Assembly: GCA_916700875.1 (NCBI GenBank) | Contig: CAKAKS010000031.1 | Coordinates: forward strand, 17,637,148 to 17,701,147 | Source of the DNA: Sebastes aleutianus | Lineage: Eukaryota; Chordata; Actinopteri; Perciformes; Sebastidae | Length of the DNA stretch: 64,000 bases | Reading direction: 5' to 3' | Shown here: piece by piece, positions 48,601-59,469 of the stretch | Numbering within the stretch: the first letter of the stretch is position 1 | Layout: each line of letters opens with the position of its first letter | Translations under genes and position numbers: made by a program | The notes under the pieces: model-generated | Told to the model about the DNA's origin: nothing | What the model saw: only the letters and a program-made list of their open reading frames with translations | Database searches by the model: none

Positions 48601-50303
48601 ATTGATTCATCACGAAGCAAGAGGAGATATGACAGCGCGGGCCGAGCCATCCATCCCTCTAAGAAGAAGGACTTTGGAGAAAAGGAGTTGCCACAAGAAG
48701 AATCCGAACAGCTCAAGTTTTGCCGCGAACTCCTGAAGGAAATGATGTCCAAGAAATACCTCGCCTACGCCTGGCCTTTCTACAAGCCTGTCGACGCTGA
48801 AGCTCTTCAGCTACACGATTACCACCAGATCATCAAATACCCCATGGATCTCAGCGCTGTTAAAGTATGAATGCATTTCCTCTTATGGTTCATCTGATTT
48901 TGCATGATGGTCGTTGTTTTGATGACTTTTTTCATTTCCAGAAAAAGCTGGAGGGAGCACAGTACCAGGACGCACAAGGCTTCGCTGCAGACGTCCGGCT
49001 AATCTTTTCCAATTGCTACAAATACAACCCTCCACATCATGAAGTTGTCTCCAAGGCCATAAAACTTCAGGTGTGTTTTGAATCATAAAATTTAATAATT
49101 AACTAATTTAAGATAAGTGTGGCTCGGCTTTTTATTTCACTCAATTCTCCTTTCGTCGTGCATGCTTCAGGGTGTGTTCGAGAAGAGGTTCGCAAAGATC
49201 CCAGACGAGCCGGTGGAGCTGCCTTCACCAGTGAGTGGCGCGTCCGCTAAGAGTGCAGGTTTTAGTGGGACAGACGCCAACAACTCCTCCAGCCTAGACA
49301 AATCAGACTTGGCAGAGGAGGGTGCCGACCGACTTAGCGAGTTGCAAGAACAGGTGGGTGCTCGACAGGTGGGTTTCCACGCAGATCTCTAACTCTGAGT
49401 CTTGTTATTTAAGTGACTCTTTACTTTGCAACATCCCTGGTTTTCCTGATGGATTCATTGGCCTTTTGTTTAATTATTTAAAGTTTTGAAAGATTTGGTG
49501 TAGATTTGAACTTGGTAGCACACAGCAACTGCTCTCTGGCTTCATTTCTTAGTTGTGAAAAAGACCATTTTTGTCGACACTTTACCCAGCTTAAAGTCGT
49601 TCATGAACAACTCTCTGCGTACTCTGAAGTCCCTGTGATTAAACCAAAGAAGAAAAGAGAAAAGGACAAGAAAGAGGACAGCTGGCAACATAAAGGCAGC
49701 TTCAGGTAGGACGTTTTACATAACTGAAGAACTTTTTTCATAGTATGTCACTTCCATAGAGAGATCTTTAACTGACTTTGTCTGGAATTTCAGGCAGTCG
49801 TGGAAGGAAAGCAAAGTCTGGGATTCAGACGACGAAACTCTGCAGATGACGTACGACGAGAAGCACCAGCTGAGCCTCGACATTAACCGGCTACCTGGTT
49901 TGAAGCTGGGCCGCGTGGTGCACATCATTCAGAGACGGGAGCCGTCGATGCGCGACGCCAAAGCGGACGAGATCGAGATCGACTTCGAGATACTGAAGCC
50001 GTCCACTCTGCGTGAGCTGGAGCAATACGTGAAGACTTGTCTGTATAAGAAGTTCAAGAAATTTCAAAGTAAGTATAAAGCCCTCCTCCCATCTTACTTT
50101 GAATCATTTTATATTAAGGTGCTAAATACCAAGAACATTTAAATGCCATCAGCATCCGTAGCATTTAATTGATTGCTTCCTTTACTTCCCTTCATCCAGA
50201 GAGAAGCAGTCGAGCTGCGCCTCATCACGTCGGCTTCAGCAGCTCTTCAGATTCTGCCACCAGCTCCTCCATCGACTCCAGTACAGAAAACAGCGACTCG
50301 TGA
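45492..50303 (+). CDS. brd3: BET-family bromodomain protein, BRD3-like, complete
   Basis: Nuclear reader of acetylated histones and transcription factors. Ten coding exons join in frame to about 576 residues (human BRD3 726). Order: N-tail with VNPPPPEVSDPSRPGR; BD1 (about residues 30-145; WPF shelf, acetyl-lysine Asn in NCYIYNK); linker with KKKGLKRKA; BD2 (WPFYKPVDAEAL, NCYKYNPP); coiled motif ELQEQLKVVHEQLSA; Lys-rich stretch; ET domain (MTYDEKHQLSLDINRLPG, IEIDFEILKPSTLRELE); Ser-rich C-terminus ending ENSDS. The Lys-rich segment between the coiled motif and ET is much shorter than in mammals. Called brd3 from sequence and from sitting between wdr5 and vav2; brd3a versus brd3b is undecided. 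The start is the M of MSADTNPD, matching BET N-termini; an in-frame upstream ATG at 45456 is less likely. Confidence 0.92.
45687..47293 (+). other. brd3 intron 1
   Basis: Contains family A transposon copy 45847-46290. The remainder is AT-rich without coding signal. Confidence 0.7.
45847..46290 (+). mobile_element. family A element, 3'-truncated copy
   Basis: Starts agggctgtcagttgattaa and follows the 2860-3588 copy at high identity (aaccctcacaggcactgcat, ggcaacaacagct) through about 46185, then diverges before the DR1 segment. Confidence 0.8.
47294..47431 (+). CDS. brd3: brd3 coding exon 2: BD1 core
   Basis: 46 codons, DYHTIITSPMDLGTIKKRLE to TNCYIYNK. Acceptor ttaatcag, donor gtaagg. Confidence 0.95.
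47518..47653 (+). CDS. brd3: brd3 coding exon 3: end of BD1
   Basis: PTDDIVLMALAVEKVFLQKV then AQMDQREVE and KGRGRKSSNP. A second in-frame donor 15 nt downstream (exon end 47668) would add GNELT. Confidence 0.9.
47654..48311 (+). other. brd3 intron 3 (658 bp)
   Basis: Plain intron apart from the alternative donor at 47669; nothing else seen. Confidence 0.7.
48312..48436 (+). CDS. brd3: brd3 coding exon 4: linker
   Basis: Acceptor gtctgcag, donor gtgagt. Ser/Pro-rich linker (SAVSPSSPPSLSYTVSSSPP) with no domain. Confidence 0.85.
48535..48864 (+). CDS. brd3: brd3 coding exon 5: NLS-like motif and BD2 start
   Basis: 110 codons from KKGLKRKADGDTD to MDLSAVK. The acceptor is in a tandem AAGAAG, so the start may shift by one codon. 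Donor gtatga. Confidence 0.9.
48942..49070 (+). CDS. brd3: brd3 coding exon 6: BD2 core
   Basis: 43 codons, KKLEGAQYQDAQGFAADVRL then IFSNCYKYNPPHHEVVSKAI, KLQ. Acceptor atttccag, donor gtgtgt. Confidence 0.95.
49171..49353 (+). CDS. brd3: brd3 coding exon 7
   Basis: GVFEKRFAKIPDEPVELPSP then a Ser-rich stretch and LSELQEQ. A second in-frame donor 15 nt downstream (exon end 49368) would add VGARQ; both donors read CAG|gtgggt. Confidence 0.9.
49590..49705 (+). CDS. brd3: brd3 coding exon 8
   Basis: LKVVHEQLSAYSEVPVIKPK then KKREKDKKEDSWQ. Acceptor tttacccag, donor gtagga. A partial copy lies at 44797-44866. Confidence 0.92.
49794..50068 (+). CDS. brd3: brd3 coding exon 9: ET domain
   Basis: Acidic DSDDE lead-in, then the ET domain MTYDEKHQLSLDINRLPGLK through ELEQYVKTCLYKKF. 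Donor gtaagt. Confidence 0.95.
50200..50303 (+). CDS. brd3: brd3 last coding exon
   Basis: Acceptor ttcatccag. Joins in frame to a Ser-rich tail (SSSSDSATSSSIDSS) ending ENSDS and TGA at 50301-50303, as in BRD3 C-termini. Confidence 0.88.
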
Positions 50304-51515
50304 CAGCTGTAATGTTTGTATTTATTTCTTCTTTTACGACCAAACGAGAGTTCTTCAAAATGTGGCTTATGTTTGTGTTATGTTCAAATTTTTGGAAAAT
50401 CAAACCTCCCACACAGCGTTTTTGTATTCAGTGTGGCTTTCCTCACTCTCTCTTTATAAACCGCAATATCCGTCACTGGTGTTTCTTATCAGACGCTATA
50501 AATTCACAACATAGCCTGGATGGCATGCTGCTGGGGCTGCGGCACTTTTCATTACATCTGAGTTTCAACCAATATCCTGTCTCCGTCACTCATTTGGTCC
50601 ATACAGGTTAATTACAGTATAGGCCTTCTTGAAATACGCCGTAGGAATGCAGTTATATTCTTTTAAACATCCAGTTGTTGCTCTAGACAGCTCTCAATAG
50701 TAGCCATAGCGATCATGCATCTATTCATTTTTTTTTTTACTGTTCAGCATTTGACAATTCAAGTTCGACCTTTTTATTTTTACATTCAAAATGTTTTGTT
50801 TTATTTATGTCTTGACCTCTGTTTTGAATTTTAGTGTCTTCGCAAACAAATTAATTTGGTTGCCATCCGGAGCATTAAATGCACTGTTTATAATAAACTG
50901 TTGAATGACCTTTTGTAAAGGGCCACACTCAGTGTTTTGCATGCTGTAGTCCATTTACTATAAATTACTTCTACTGAATATTTTCAGCACGATGTAGTGA
51001 TTTAATTGTGTTTTTCCCCTCCACCCTGGCTTCTTAACATCGTGGTATGAAAGTCAACTTGCAGAGACTTGAGTTCAGTGATCCTTCAAAGTGAACATCA
51101 TGTCCACTGTTATTTATGTCTCCTGCCGTTTTGTTGCATGGTAATGCAGTGCAGACCTGTCAAACCTGCAAACATAATGTAACTTTGGCTACCTAACTTG
51201 TTTCAAGTCTCAGCTATTAGATTTTGTATTCAGTGTGAACACAAAAACAATCAACTGGGGTCTGGAAAGTCATGTTCAAATATCTGAAACAGCCCAAAGA
51301 GCAGGGATGTTATTTGTAGTAAATGAACCACAGCATGAACAAAAAACAAAAACAATGAAATGGTCCCTTATGTAAGTTTTTGTTTCAAACTGTTTTTCCA
51401 ACTATTTGGTTGTTGTTAATATACCTTTACCTTGTGATGAGATCCTAGTATTTCATCTATCTGCTCTGTCTCTTCTGATATTTTTTGTCAATAAAAGTAA
51501 AATCACAAATTTGGC
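50304..51515 (+). other. brd3: brd3 3' UTR (inferred extent)
   Basis: No coding potential follows the stop. Candidate poly(A) signals: AATAAA at 50892-50897 and 51490-51495, the second followed by a GT/T-rich stretch (ttggccttgtgtttattt). Confidence 0.5.
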
Positions 51516-51526
51516 CTTGTGTTTAT

Positions 51527-52042
51527 TTAAAGGGGAATTACGCCCATTTTCAAAGTTCATACATGTTATTCCTATGCTCCAAGACAGTACAAAAATATAA
51601 TTTAACATGAACAACTCTCTCCCAAATCCCAAGTTAGAGTGCCAAAGCTCAAATTTGTGATGTCATAGGGTATAAAGTGTGTAAATGCTTCATAGACAAT
51701 GAATTGGGAAAGATGTTCCAGATGCCACTGAGAGCACCCAGGGGAATGTTCTGAGTATGTGGGGACATTTTCTGTTTCACAACAGAGAGCACTAAAATAG
51801 AATAAAGCTCATGTGGGTAGAAAAAAAGGAAACAAACATTCTGTTGGTCCACAAAATCAGTGTCCCATTCATCGTCTATGGGGCAGCTCCAGACTTTATA
51901 CCCGATGACATCACAAGTTTGAGACTTCTCTGGTTTCAGGCTTTTAGAGAGAGTAGCTCAAGTTTCCAAATATTTATTGAACTTTCATAGGCCATGGAAA
52001 CAACATATTGGGATTATTCATTTAGGTGGTGTTCCCCTTTAA
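51527..52042. mobile_element. TTAA MITE
   Basis: TTAA-AGGGGAATTACGCCC at the left; right end ggtggtgttccccttt-aa, i.e. inverted AGGGGAACACC plus TTAA. A second right end of the same family lies at 52345-52423. Confidence 0.7.
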
Positions 52043-52344
52043 TATTATATTCAATTTCTACCAATAAATACCCCTAAATGCTATACACTGTACCTTTAAT
52101 TTATTTATCAAGCAAAAACACCCATGGCTCTGGAAAATGGCGGATATTGTTCACTATTTTGTGACGTTTTATACGAAATAAATAATAACAATAAAAAAAT
52201 ACATACAAAAATAAAACTACATAGTTACATGTTTTGGTATGTCTGAGAGAATATGAGAGAAATCAAAAGACTGCTTCAGCAATTTAGTGCTAATCTTAGC
52301 GTACAGAGATATCCTGACCTTTTGCCCCATGTATGGGTCAAGCT

Positions 52345-52423
52345 CCCGACAACCCTTCCTAGGCCATTGTTGCCATGGAAACAATATATTGGAATTCTTA
52401 ATTTGGGTGGTGTTCCCCTTTAA
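52345..52423. mobile_element. right-end fragment of the 51527 MITE family
   Basis: ccatggaaacaatatattgg followed by gggtggtgttcccctttaa, nearly identical to 51993-52042. Confidence 0.65.
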
Positions 52424-52978
52424 CAGAGTAGGTGTAAAATGCCCTTAACATTGTGCCCTTTAGTAAACAGTCTACACCAGTGTGAAAGAAAAAAGCCCTC
52501 TCGCCTGAAACATTTACTCCACTTTCAGCTGGCCTGCCAACTGCTCAGCAGAAACTGGCACAAGCCCAAAGCTGACCAGTTCAAACAGCTGGTGCCTCGG
52601 CCAGCTTTACGCTCCGTCGGATCTCGGTGCTTAACTCTTTTCAACGTGGGCTGGAAGCGCTGGAGATGTAGTGTGTATGGGAAGACTGTGGCTCATATTG
52701 GCAGAGAGAAGATATGAGTGGAACAGTGCTTGCAGTTCAGTAATCAACCAGGAGATGGCCATCATGCACTATCCTGAGCTGTATTAACATGACTTTTCAT
52801 GGTTTTCACTTGTGTATTTAAGAAAGTACTGCAGTTGGGATGGGTTATATAGCCTGTATTCTATGCATTTATTGTTTATCATTATTGTTTGTCCATCGCC
52901 TCATGAGAGAAATGCAGCTTAAAGTGATTTCCATTAAGTGAAAACAACTGAAAACTATTTTAAAGAAGGAACATTAAT

Positions 52979-53438
52979 TTAAAGCAGCAGTGGGTGGAAT
53001 TGGAGCAAATATGATAAAAAAAAGAAGTTATTTTTATAAAACGGTCACTATATCCTGACAGTAGTGCATGAGACAGGTAATCTTTCTCATTTTACAGCTA
53101 AACAGTACACTACAAGATGTTTCTGAAAACATTTAATGCGAGAATTCGGCATTACAGTAACAGAATAATGAGTCATATTTGATCAGCCCTCCCTAGTTTG
53201 ACCGTTTAATCAGTGTTCGCGAGTGATTGACAGCTGCCTTTGTTGAATGAACAGCCAATAGGAACGCTCTCTCTCTGAAATGACCTGTGATTGGCCGAAG
53301 TTTTAGATTTTTTAAAGCCTGAAAACAGAGCCATGAAGAGGTGCAGAAGTCTGAACACTTGAATTACAATATACTGAAAGGTTATTATGGAATTTTTGCC
53401 CAATGATGCCAAAAACATTCTGCCTACTGCCGCTTTAA
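52979..53438. mobile_element. TTAA MITE
   Basis: TTAA-AGCAGCAGTGGGTGGAAT at the left; right end is the inverted AGCGGCAGTAGGCAGAAT plus TTAA (14 of 18 terminal positions match). Interior non-coding. Confidence 0.7.
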
Positions 53439-54926
53439 AGAAGAGACGCTCCTCTTTTTATGAAACAATGTAAAAGGATGTTGTGTCCTTGCACTGTGCA
53501 TGTCGCAGGGAGACGTGCTCTTTGTGACCCACACTCCCATCATGCCACGCGGAACATGCCACTCAGCGCCGGTCGACAACCTTGGGGCGTGATTGATCAA
53601 TGCCTCAACTTCAATGACAACTAGTCATTTCTGCCACTTCTGGCCATCCATCGCTCACAAAGCGTGAAGCCAATGCTTAAAAAGACCACACACATGCAAC
53701 TCTCCAGACACATCACACCACACTGTGTTTGCTGTGATTAATGGATCTCTGGTTTTCATTTTCTTTTCACCACCTTGTAGAACATTCAGAGAACAAATTG
53801 TTAGTCAATTTGAATCAAGGTATGCAGAATGACCTGTATATGAACTTCTGTTCGGGAAACGATTCATGCTAATGTGACATATAGCGAGAATCTTAATTGC
53901 AAATTAGCTGATAGTTAGAAAAAAAAAGATAAAGTGAGAGCCTCTCTTTTTTTTTTAATATGCTCAATCGGTAACAAAATATATGGAGCTTATTAATCTG
54001 TTTTAAAAGCATTACTTATCCAAGAAGATTGCTGAGTATGTTATTTTGCAGCACTGCACTGCATCACATTCACATACAGTACATTTGTATTCACTGGTGG
54101 GAGCTGCCCCCAGACAATAAACTTATACTCAGCAGTATTACTGGATCAGCTAGGCCAACCCTGTCTATAAACATTTAGGCTGCCTGCTACTTTACCTTAA
54201 AGTTTCTTGTGTTTGAATATTATCTGTTGGTTTTCAGTAAAGTGCTTACTGTTGTGCTGACTCTTCCTCGCCACCCCTCTTTACCATAGACCCGGGAGAC
54301 AGGGGGTCTTTAGGGGAGATAGCAGGTCAACAATATATAGCACATAGAAGTGATGTACATCCTCTGAAAGCTAGAAACCTGAAGAAGTTCAGCACTGTGT
54401 CAAATTGTTATGAAATTTAAAAATAAACTAATTAATTCATTGATTTATTAATTATAATAAAAAGTGTATAAGGGCTTAGAATATTATGATGGAAGTATAT
54501 GATGGCCATTCCCATTTGTTGCTAAATTTAACAATTTTTTACCACTCAAGAATTGATCAAAATGATCAATAATCCCTCAAAAATACCACATTAAGACACC
54601 AAGACCTTGAGGAACATCATAGAAAAAGCCATGCTGTGCTTTGGTATCCAAAACGTTTGACATTTGGATATTTCTGCAAGAATTGCATTTTTGAGCGATT
54701 CGATGGCGAGCACTTCTGTTCTGGAAACTGCTCAGAAACACCCTTATTTTTGATCTACCTAGGAAAGCCATGCGTCCTCTGAATGCCATAGGTCTCTAGT
54801 TTGTGGTTGTACAGTTTCATGAGGCTGTGATTATCCTAGAGGTCACAACAGGTCATTTTATACAGTGTTTCAAGTTTAAAAAAATGGTCTGCAGCTTTAT
54901 TCCAAGACTGTTTTGCCCCAAACTGA

Positions 54927-55125
54927 TTAGCATAAAGTGGGCATGTCTGTAAAGGGGAGACTCGTGGGTACCCGTAGACCCATTTTCATTTGCATATCTT
55001 GAGGTCAAAGGGCAAGGTACCTCCTTGCCAAAATTTTGTCTAACTTTGGAGTGTTATGTAGCCTCCTTCTTGACAAGCTAGCATGATTGGTACCAATGGT
55101 TTCCTTAGGTTTTCTGGAGCTGGTG
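54927..55125 (+). mobile_element. family A element, internal fragment
   Basis: Shares agtgggcatgtctgtaaagg, ggtaccaatgg and the DR1 region with 3238-3435. Its DR1 reads AGGTCA-A-AGGGCA (55012-55024). Confidence 0.75.
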
Positions 55126-56495
55126 TGAATTTGGCAGCGCAGTTCCCGACAGGAAAAGCCTGTTTAAAGATTTAAACGCCACATTTTAGGCTGATGGGGC
55201 TCTTTAAATGTTAAGTGATCTCATGGCTCCATCGGCCAAACTCAAAGACCAAAGACAGAATGCATTGTGCAGAGGACATTATCAGCAGCCATTCACCCAG
55301 CTCCCCCCATTTTTATATGCCCCAAGGTAACAGAGCTTTGTGTATGTTAGGTAAGGTTTTAGTTAACCATTAAGAGTCCAGACCTGGTATAATCTTGAAG
55401 AAATGTTGCATTAAAACATAGCTTCCACAGCCAGTGTCGTATTTGTCTGCTTTGTGAAGGTTGGGACTAATGAAAGTATAAGAACACCACCCAGAACTGG
55501 GTTTAAAATGTGGGAGACCACAAGGGATGAAACTTCCAAATGCCCATAAACTGCATATATGCCCTGTAGAAAAGGATTGTAGGTTTTTTGGAGGTTTTAT
55601 CCTGATGTCCAACAGCACAGTAACTGATGAGACTGAAACTAATCTCCGGGTGATTCCATGAGGACTTTTGGTCTGCTGGTTTCGATTCAACCCTGGGGCC
55701 CAGAAGCCTGAGGTGAATTGGGGAATACACTGCCAGCACTCTTGAAAGACTGACCACATCTACAGTCACTGTAAACGAAACTGCCTCAGGCTCTCTGGCT
55801 GTCCTGTCCACCGTAGTGAGTAGATGTGTGAAACTGCAGGAGATGGGAAGGTGTCTCACTAGGTCCACACTGAAATGATCAGACCACTGTTCAGGCATCT
55901 TGAATGGTTCTAACTGAGACTTGAATTTTGCTTACAGACTCTCGATATGGGTCATGGTCCAGACTTGTTGTTCTATATCACTGCAAACTCTGCAACCAAT
56001 GGGAAAGACTTTTCTACCTGGGTGTGAAAGACCCCGACATGAAACACTGTCAAACAGGACATCGGTTAGTTGTTGGCTTTGATTGTCGAACTGCAGGTTT
56101 GGACCTCTGGGTCAGAAATGATGGGCGGCAGCACATCATGGAAACAGTTGATGCCGAAGTAAAGCTGTGAACAGTCTGTATGTCTTTGTGAGGTGAAGCT
56201 GGCAGCCAAAGAAAATAAAAGGTGTAGCTCATAGACGAAGACCCCTACTCTGTGTATCTTAGCGGCAACAGGTGCATCAGAGAACCCATCCACGGCAACA
56301 GTAAACACTCCGGGAAAGTGTGCCGGGATTGTAGTGACGTAGTTTAAAGAGCGAAAATTACCATGGGTAACTATAGTGGTTTTGATACTGAAAATAAAGT
56401 GACGCCATGGGGCGTATTTGACGAGTTGGGATGAAAATGTGTTGATAGTGTATGCACCCTCATACTTTGGATGAATGCAGGGGGAAGAAGCAGTG

Positions 56496-56531
56496 ATTAA
56501 AATTCCCCACCTTCGAGGTGGGAATTTTAAT
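56496..56531. repeat. near-perfect hairpin
   Basis: Arms ATTAAAATTCCC(C)ACCT and AGGTGGGAATTTTAAT close over a TCG loop, with one extra C in the left arm. Function unknown; no gene ends next to it. Confidence 0.75.
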
Positions 56532-57779
56532 TCAGCTCTTTGAGGACTCCATTAGTATGGGGTCATAGGCAGTGCGAAACTGCAGCTATGGTTTCTGCAA
56601 TACACTTGCAAAACGATAACAGGCCCAGAGCCCCTGTCTGGAGCTATTATATTCAATTTCTGCAAATATATCCCTCTAAATACTACACACTGTTCATTTA
56701 AAACATCTTGTGTGTTGTATCTCCAGATCCTCTTGACATCCAATCGGGTTGTAACATATTCGGGTGGGAGTCAGTCAGGAAGAAGATGCCCCTGACACAA
56801 TGTTCAGCAGTAAAGAGTTGATAAGTGGTTGAATCCTTCCTTTAAGCCATATTGATTTCAATGTGTCCACTTGTGCAAGGTCTCCATGTATAAATCCAGC
56901 TTTACAATCAACAACCTTTCAGATACAAAAGAAGCTCGTAACATCAGACTTTGCAGCGCCGCTCTATTTTATATGCCTAGAGATAAATTTGCCAAATGTG
57001 TTACACATCCCTGTGGAAATCTGAAGGTGGGAAGGGACGATTATGACTGAGTCGTGGAAGTAATGAGACATGACAGAGAGGGTTTAACAAGAAACAGGTG
57101 GCACATTGATTTTAGTGACAATCGAGTGATTAATTGACCAATTGAGATTATTTTACTAACAAGGACTGACATTGGGAAATTTAATGAAGAGGAGAGAGAT
57201 TGGGAACGGAACATGGGAAGTGCAAAATTTAAGAAGGGGACAAAACAAAACCCAAAGTAAACGGCAGAAGACAATTAGAAAAAAAAACAGGAAGAGCAAA
57301 AAGATGAGTGATGGCGACCAGGAAGTGAATCAGTATTCAACTGGAATTGTGTGTAGATAATTGTATCCAGAGACTTCTAGACACGACCCTAATTGGAATC
57401 CAACCTTCATTCAATTTAATATTTACACGTGCCTTAAAATACAAACATGGTATGAAATATGCCACCTCCAAAGTGTTGGCTCAGACTATATGGCATCACC
57501 AGAAATAACAGGTATGATGGGACAAGTCATGACAAGCCAATCACATTTTTCAGTAGCAGAGTATGGAGAGTATTTCCAACTGTAGTAAATGTAATGGTTT
57601 GTATGGTGTGTTTTTATATTCACAGATTAATATTTCACAATCTAACTGAACCTGAGTCTTTCTTTTCCTTACCAATTTGTTTATACAATATATCATCGGT
57701 ATGTAACTTATAGTTGAGCTCTTATTCATCAGAACATAACACATGACGATCCTTTGCACCTTAACTGCAATTTATATGT

Positions 57780-58090
57780 ATATGCCTATGTACATACACC
57801 AATATATCCTCATTTGTATATATTGTCTTATCAGCACTTTACTGGTTTGCACTCTGGTTATATGCAAAACTGCATTTCGTTGTAGGTTTGCTTGTAAGCC
57901 CTGACGAACACCTACAGTGGTCGAAACATGTTGGCTTTTTAAATGATTTAGCCACTAAAATAAAGGCTTTTTAATATATTCTCTTCCTCGTTGCTACTTT
58001 TTTTGGTATTTTGGAGTGCCTGGATTGCCTATCCTATTTATTCTGCATTTCGTTGTACTTGTATTATGTTCAATGACAATAAAGTTGAAT
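57780..58090 (+). mobile_element. LINE 3' tail interrupted by a short insertion
   Basis: Ends with caatgacaataaagttgaat and a TCTAA-type tail, as in L2/Rex-like LINE 3' ends. The tail is split at 57885-58042 by an element flanked by a 15-bp duplication. Confidence 0.5.
57885..58042 (+). mobile_element. 158-bp insertion with 15-bp target duplication
   Basis: ctgcatttcgttgta occurs at 57870-57884 and 58043-58057. The insert contains gtcgaaacatgttggc and an aataaagg motif. SINE-like size; family not recognised. Confidence 0.65.
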
Positions 58091-58200
58091 CTAATCTAAT
58101 CTAATCTAATCTAATCTAATCTAATACAATACAATACAATACAATACAATACAATACAATACAATACAATACAATACAATACAATATAATATAATATAAT
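58091..58200 (+). repeat. compound pentanucleotide microsatellite
   Basis: (CTAAT)7 at 58091-58125, (ACAAT)12 at 58126-58185, (ATAAT)3 at 58186-58200, directly downstream of the LINE tail. Confidence 0.97.
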
Positions 58201-58559
58201 ATAAAATTGGTGGACTGCCCCTTTAAAAAAAAAAATCCCAAATCATTGTTTTAATATTATCAGGTGAACACTCACAATAATCCACTTCACAGTGAGCAGA
58301 TTCACTGAAAACTATTCCCTACTTTCAATAAAAGTGCACCTGCTAGCAGTCAATGCCACTTGAGTGTTTTTTTGATTGAACTGTCCCTTTAACCTCCTTG
58401 TTTCAGGAGCACGTTGCAGTGCGCGCTTCTTCCGTCAGAGGGCGCATACATCCCGTATACTCTCACTCTCACTTACCAAAATATCCCCTGAAAACTCACA
58501 TTCTTGGAGGGAGTATGGAGCCTCTTTAACGAAAAGTGTGGGCACGCTATTCAAGTTTA

Positions 58560-59060
58560 CTTAAGATAATTAGCACGTGCCTGCTTGTCCAAAGCGCGAG
58601 AAGCCTGGACGCTTTCTCTCGTGGGTCTCTCAGGTCTCTGGAGGAGTTGGGACCAGCAGCTAAACATCTCCGGGACGGGAAACGAGGAGAGAGAGACATA
58701 GAGAGAGAGAGAGAGAGAGGGAGAGAGAGGACATGAGCGGAAGGGAGGCAGCAGAAATCACAGACAAGCCGAGCTGTACATACACACACGCGCGCGACGC
58801 TATTTTGGGCGTCATGCAGAAGAAAGGCGCCAAACAAAGTAACTAACCGGATCAATGTAAACACTGACTGCTACTTTGTTTCTTTTTTTCTTCCCTGGAC
58901 ATGTTTCCGCTGCCGGGGAGCGTTGTTTAGACTCTGAAAGAAGGTCCGTGGAAGCTGCTCCTGCTGTGTATTCCTCTCTTTTTTGTTTGCTGTGGAAATT
59001 ACGAGAAGTTCTGGACGTTTAACTTCACGAGGAAAATGCAAAATGCGGTCGGTAACTCTT
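58560..59060 (+). promoter_or_regulatory. CpG-containing region, possible upstream vav2 promoter/exon
   Basis: CpG-richer than its surroundings (acacacgcgcgcgacgc near 58785), with a GA tract (58685-58735) and a good donor context GCGGTCG|gtaact at 59050/59051. Could be a leader exon; no direct proof. Confidence 0.3.
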
Positions 59061-59469
59061 CGACAATTTGTTTTTTTTGCCCCACATTGTGCTGTTTGCT
59101 GCTTCACTGAAATGTGAGCCACTATAGTGAAGTCGCTACATGACAAACCGCTGCACCCAGCCAGCTGTTTTACTAGCCTGTACTACTGTAACACCCCTTT
59201 TCATTTGGATTTGGATATGCGAAGCAAACTTTTTAAGAATGAAGAGGAGAAAATGCCCATAGCACGCCTCTGTTGTCTGCTCACACCGCCGCCAAGAAGG
59301 TCCGCTCAACTGGGATTTCTATTTGAGTCTTCTTCATTTCCATGTTGTGGAGACAGGAGGAGAGCTGACATGCGTCTGGTATCATGGGGATATAGTGCGG
59401 TGGTGACGTACGAAATTGCCTGATTATCTTGCTGATAAGTGAATGATTAAGACATCAGGTATAAGCAGG

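Larger units (their letters stand above)
51516..58370. other. brd3-vav2 intergenic region
   Basis: Chiefly mobile elements (51527-52042, 52345-52423, 52979-53438, 54927-55125, 56640-56703, 57780-58206). Two open frames of unclear status (52439-52717 and 55928-56170) and a strong hairpin (56496-56531). 53440-54926 and 56710-57780 hold nothing I can name. Confidence 0.6.

Noticed and set aside
55370..55898. Two overlapping antisense frames of 129 and 131 residues
   Set aside because: They overlap each other in different frames, resemble no family I know, and lie in repeat-rich intergenic sequence.
58091..58200. Regular repeats that could suggest a CRISPR array
   Set aside because: Uninterrupted pentanucleotide microsatellite in a vertebrate genome, with no spacers.
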